Shown: piece by piece, positions 14,353 to 14,502 of the stretch
How positions within the stretch are numbered: the first letter of the stretch is position 1
Layout: each line of letters begins with the position of its first letter
DNA from: Zygnema cylindricum
Lineage: Eukaryota; Streptophyta; Zygnematophyceae; Zygnematales; Zygnemataceae
Assembly (NCBI GenBank): GCA_037447655.1
Contig: JBBHKE010002123.1
Location: forward strand, 64,001 to 78,502
Direction: 5' to 3'
Length of the DNA: 14,502 bases
Notes under the pieces: generated by a model
The model's database searches: none
The model's input: the letters and a program-made list of their open reading frames with translations, nothing else
What the model was told of the DNA's origin: nothing
Position numbers and translations under genes: made by a program

Positions 14353-14502
14353 CTGCAGAAAGACGTGGTGGCGAGCTTATCGCAGAGAGCGAGAGATTTC
14401 TTTGTGGGAATCACGCCCATATTGTACCTGAAAACCCAGAAAAAAAGGAATAAAGACGAAAAGATACATATAAGATTCACCTTTTTTTTGTTTTTTTACA
14501 TT
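14353..14502. other. Right-edge unassigned sequence
   Basis: Short complex sequence and then A-rich and T-rich runs. No recognised domain or RNA. The open frames entering it from the CT array show no homology. Confidence 0.3.

Overview
This is eukaryotic genomic DNA, intron-rich and repeat-rich. It carries spliceosomal introns with GTAAGT-type donors and polypyrimidine-CAG acceptors, Ty1/copia and LINE-like retroelements, tRNA-derived repeats and long CT/GA simple repeats. I see no operon or bacterial ribosome-binding-site logic. The host cannot be named from this window. The CPAF-like S41 protease family is known from fungi and various protists, and the copia element primes on an internal part of initiator tRNA-Met as Drosophila copia does. 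A fungus, a protist or a small animal-related lineage all remain possible.

Left part (1-5716, minus strand): one multi-exon gene, or its decayed copy, for a secreted S41-family serine peptidase of the CPAF-like type. Five exons can be placed: 5716-5252, 4298-4031, 2820-2517, 2070-1940 and 1137-696. Every intron phase matches across its junction. The remaining 3' exons lie beyond the left edge or were not recognised. The histidine motif (DGH) and the nucleophile serine motif (CYSAC) are present, but two in-frame stops and two apparent one-base shifts make it look like a pseudogene. Its introns are unusual. The intron before exon 2 is filled with tandem copies of the exon 2 acceptor region. The intron after exon 5 is filled with tandem copies of the exon 5 donor region. 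The large intron 2 holds tRNA-derived sequences and GA-rich arrays.

Middle part (5740-9983): a CT-rich array separates the protease start from a plus-strand Ty1/copia retrotransposon. The element has a 5' LTR (5823-6264), an internal initiator-Met primer site, gag with a CCHC knuckle, protease, and a DD35E integrase, all in one frame broken by two stop codons. It breaks off about 20 codons into reverse transcriptase, where a CT array takes over. No 3' LTR is seen. A solo LTR of the same family lies in the opposite orientation at 9984-10646, with a perfect 5-bp target duplication.

Right part (10647-14502): a decayed LINE-type element on the plus strand with an N-terminal CCHC zinc finger and a reverse transcriptase. 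It is split by a 1.3-kb insertion (12770-14068) with TG...CA ends, a short target duplication and a 242-bp internal tandem duplication carrying two TATA boxes, probably a solo LTR. The LINE reading resumes in frame after it and again ends at a CT array (14200-14352). Overall this is a degraded host gene beside nested, mostly dead retroelements.
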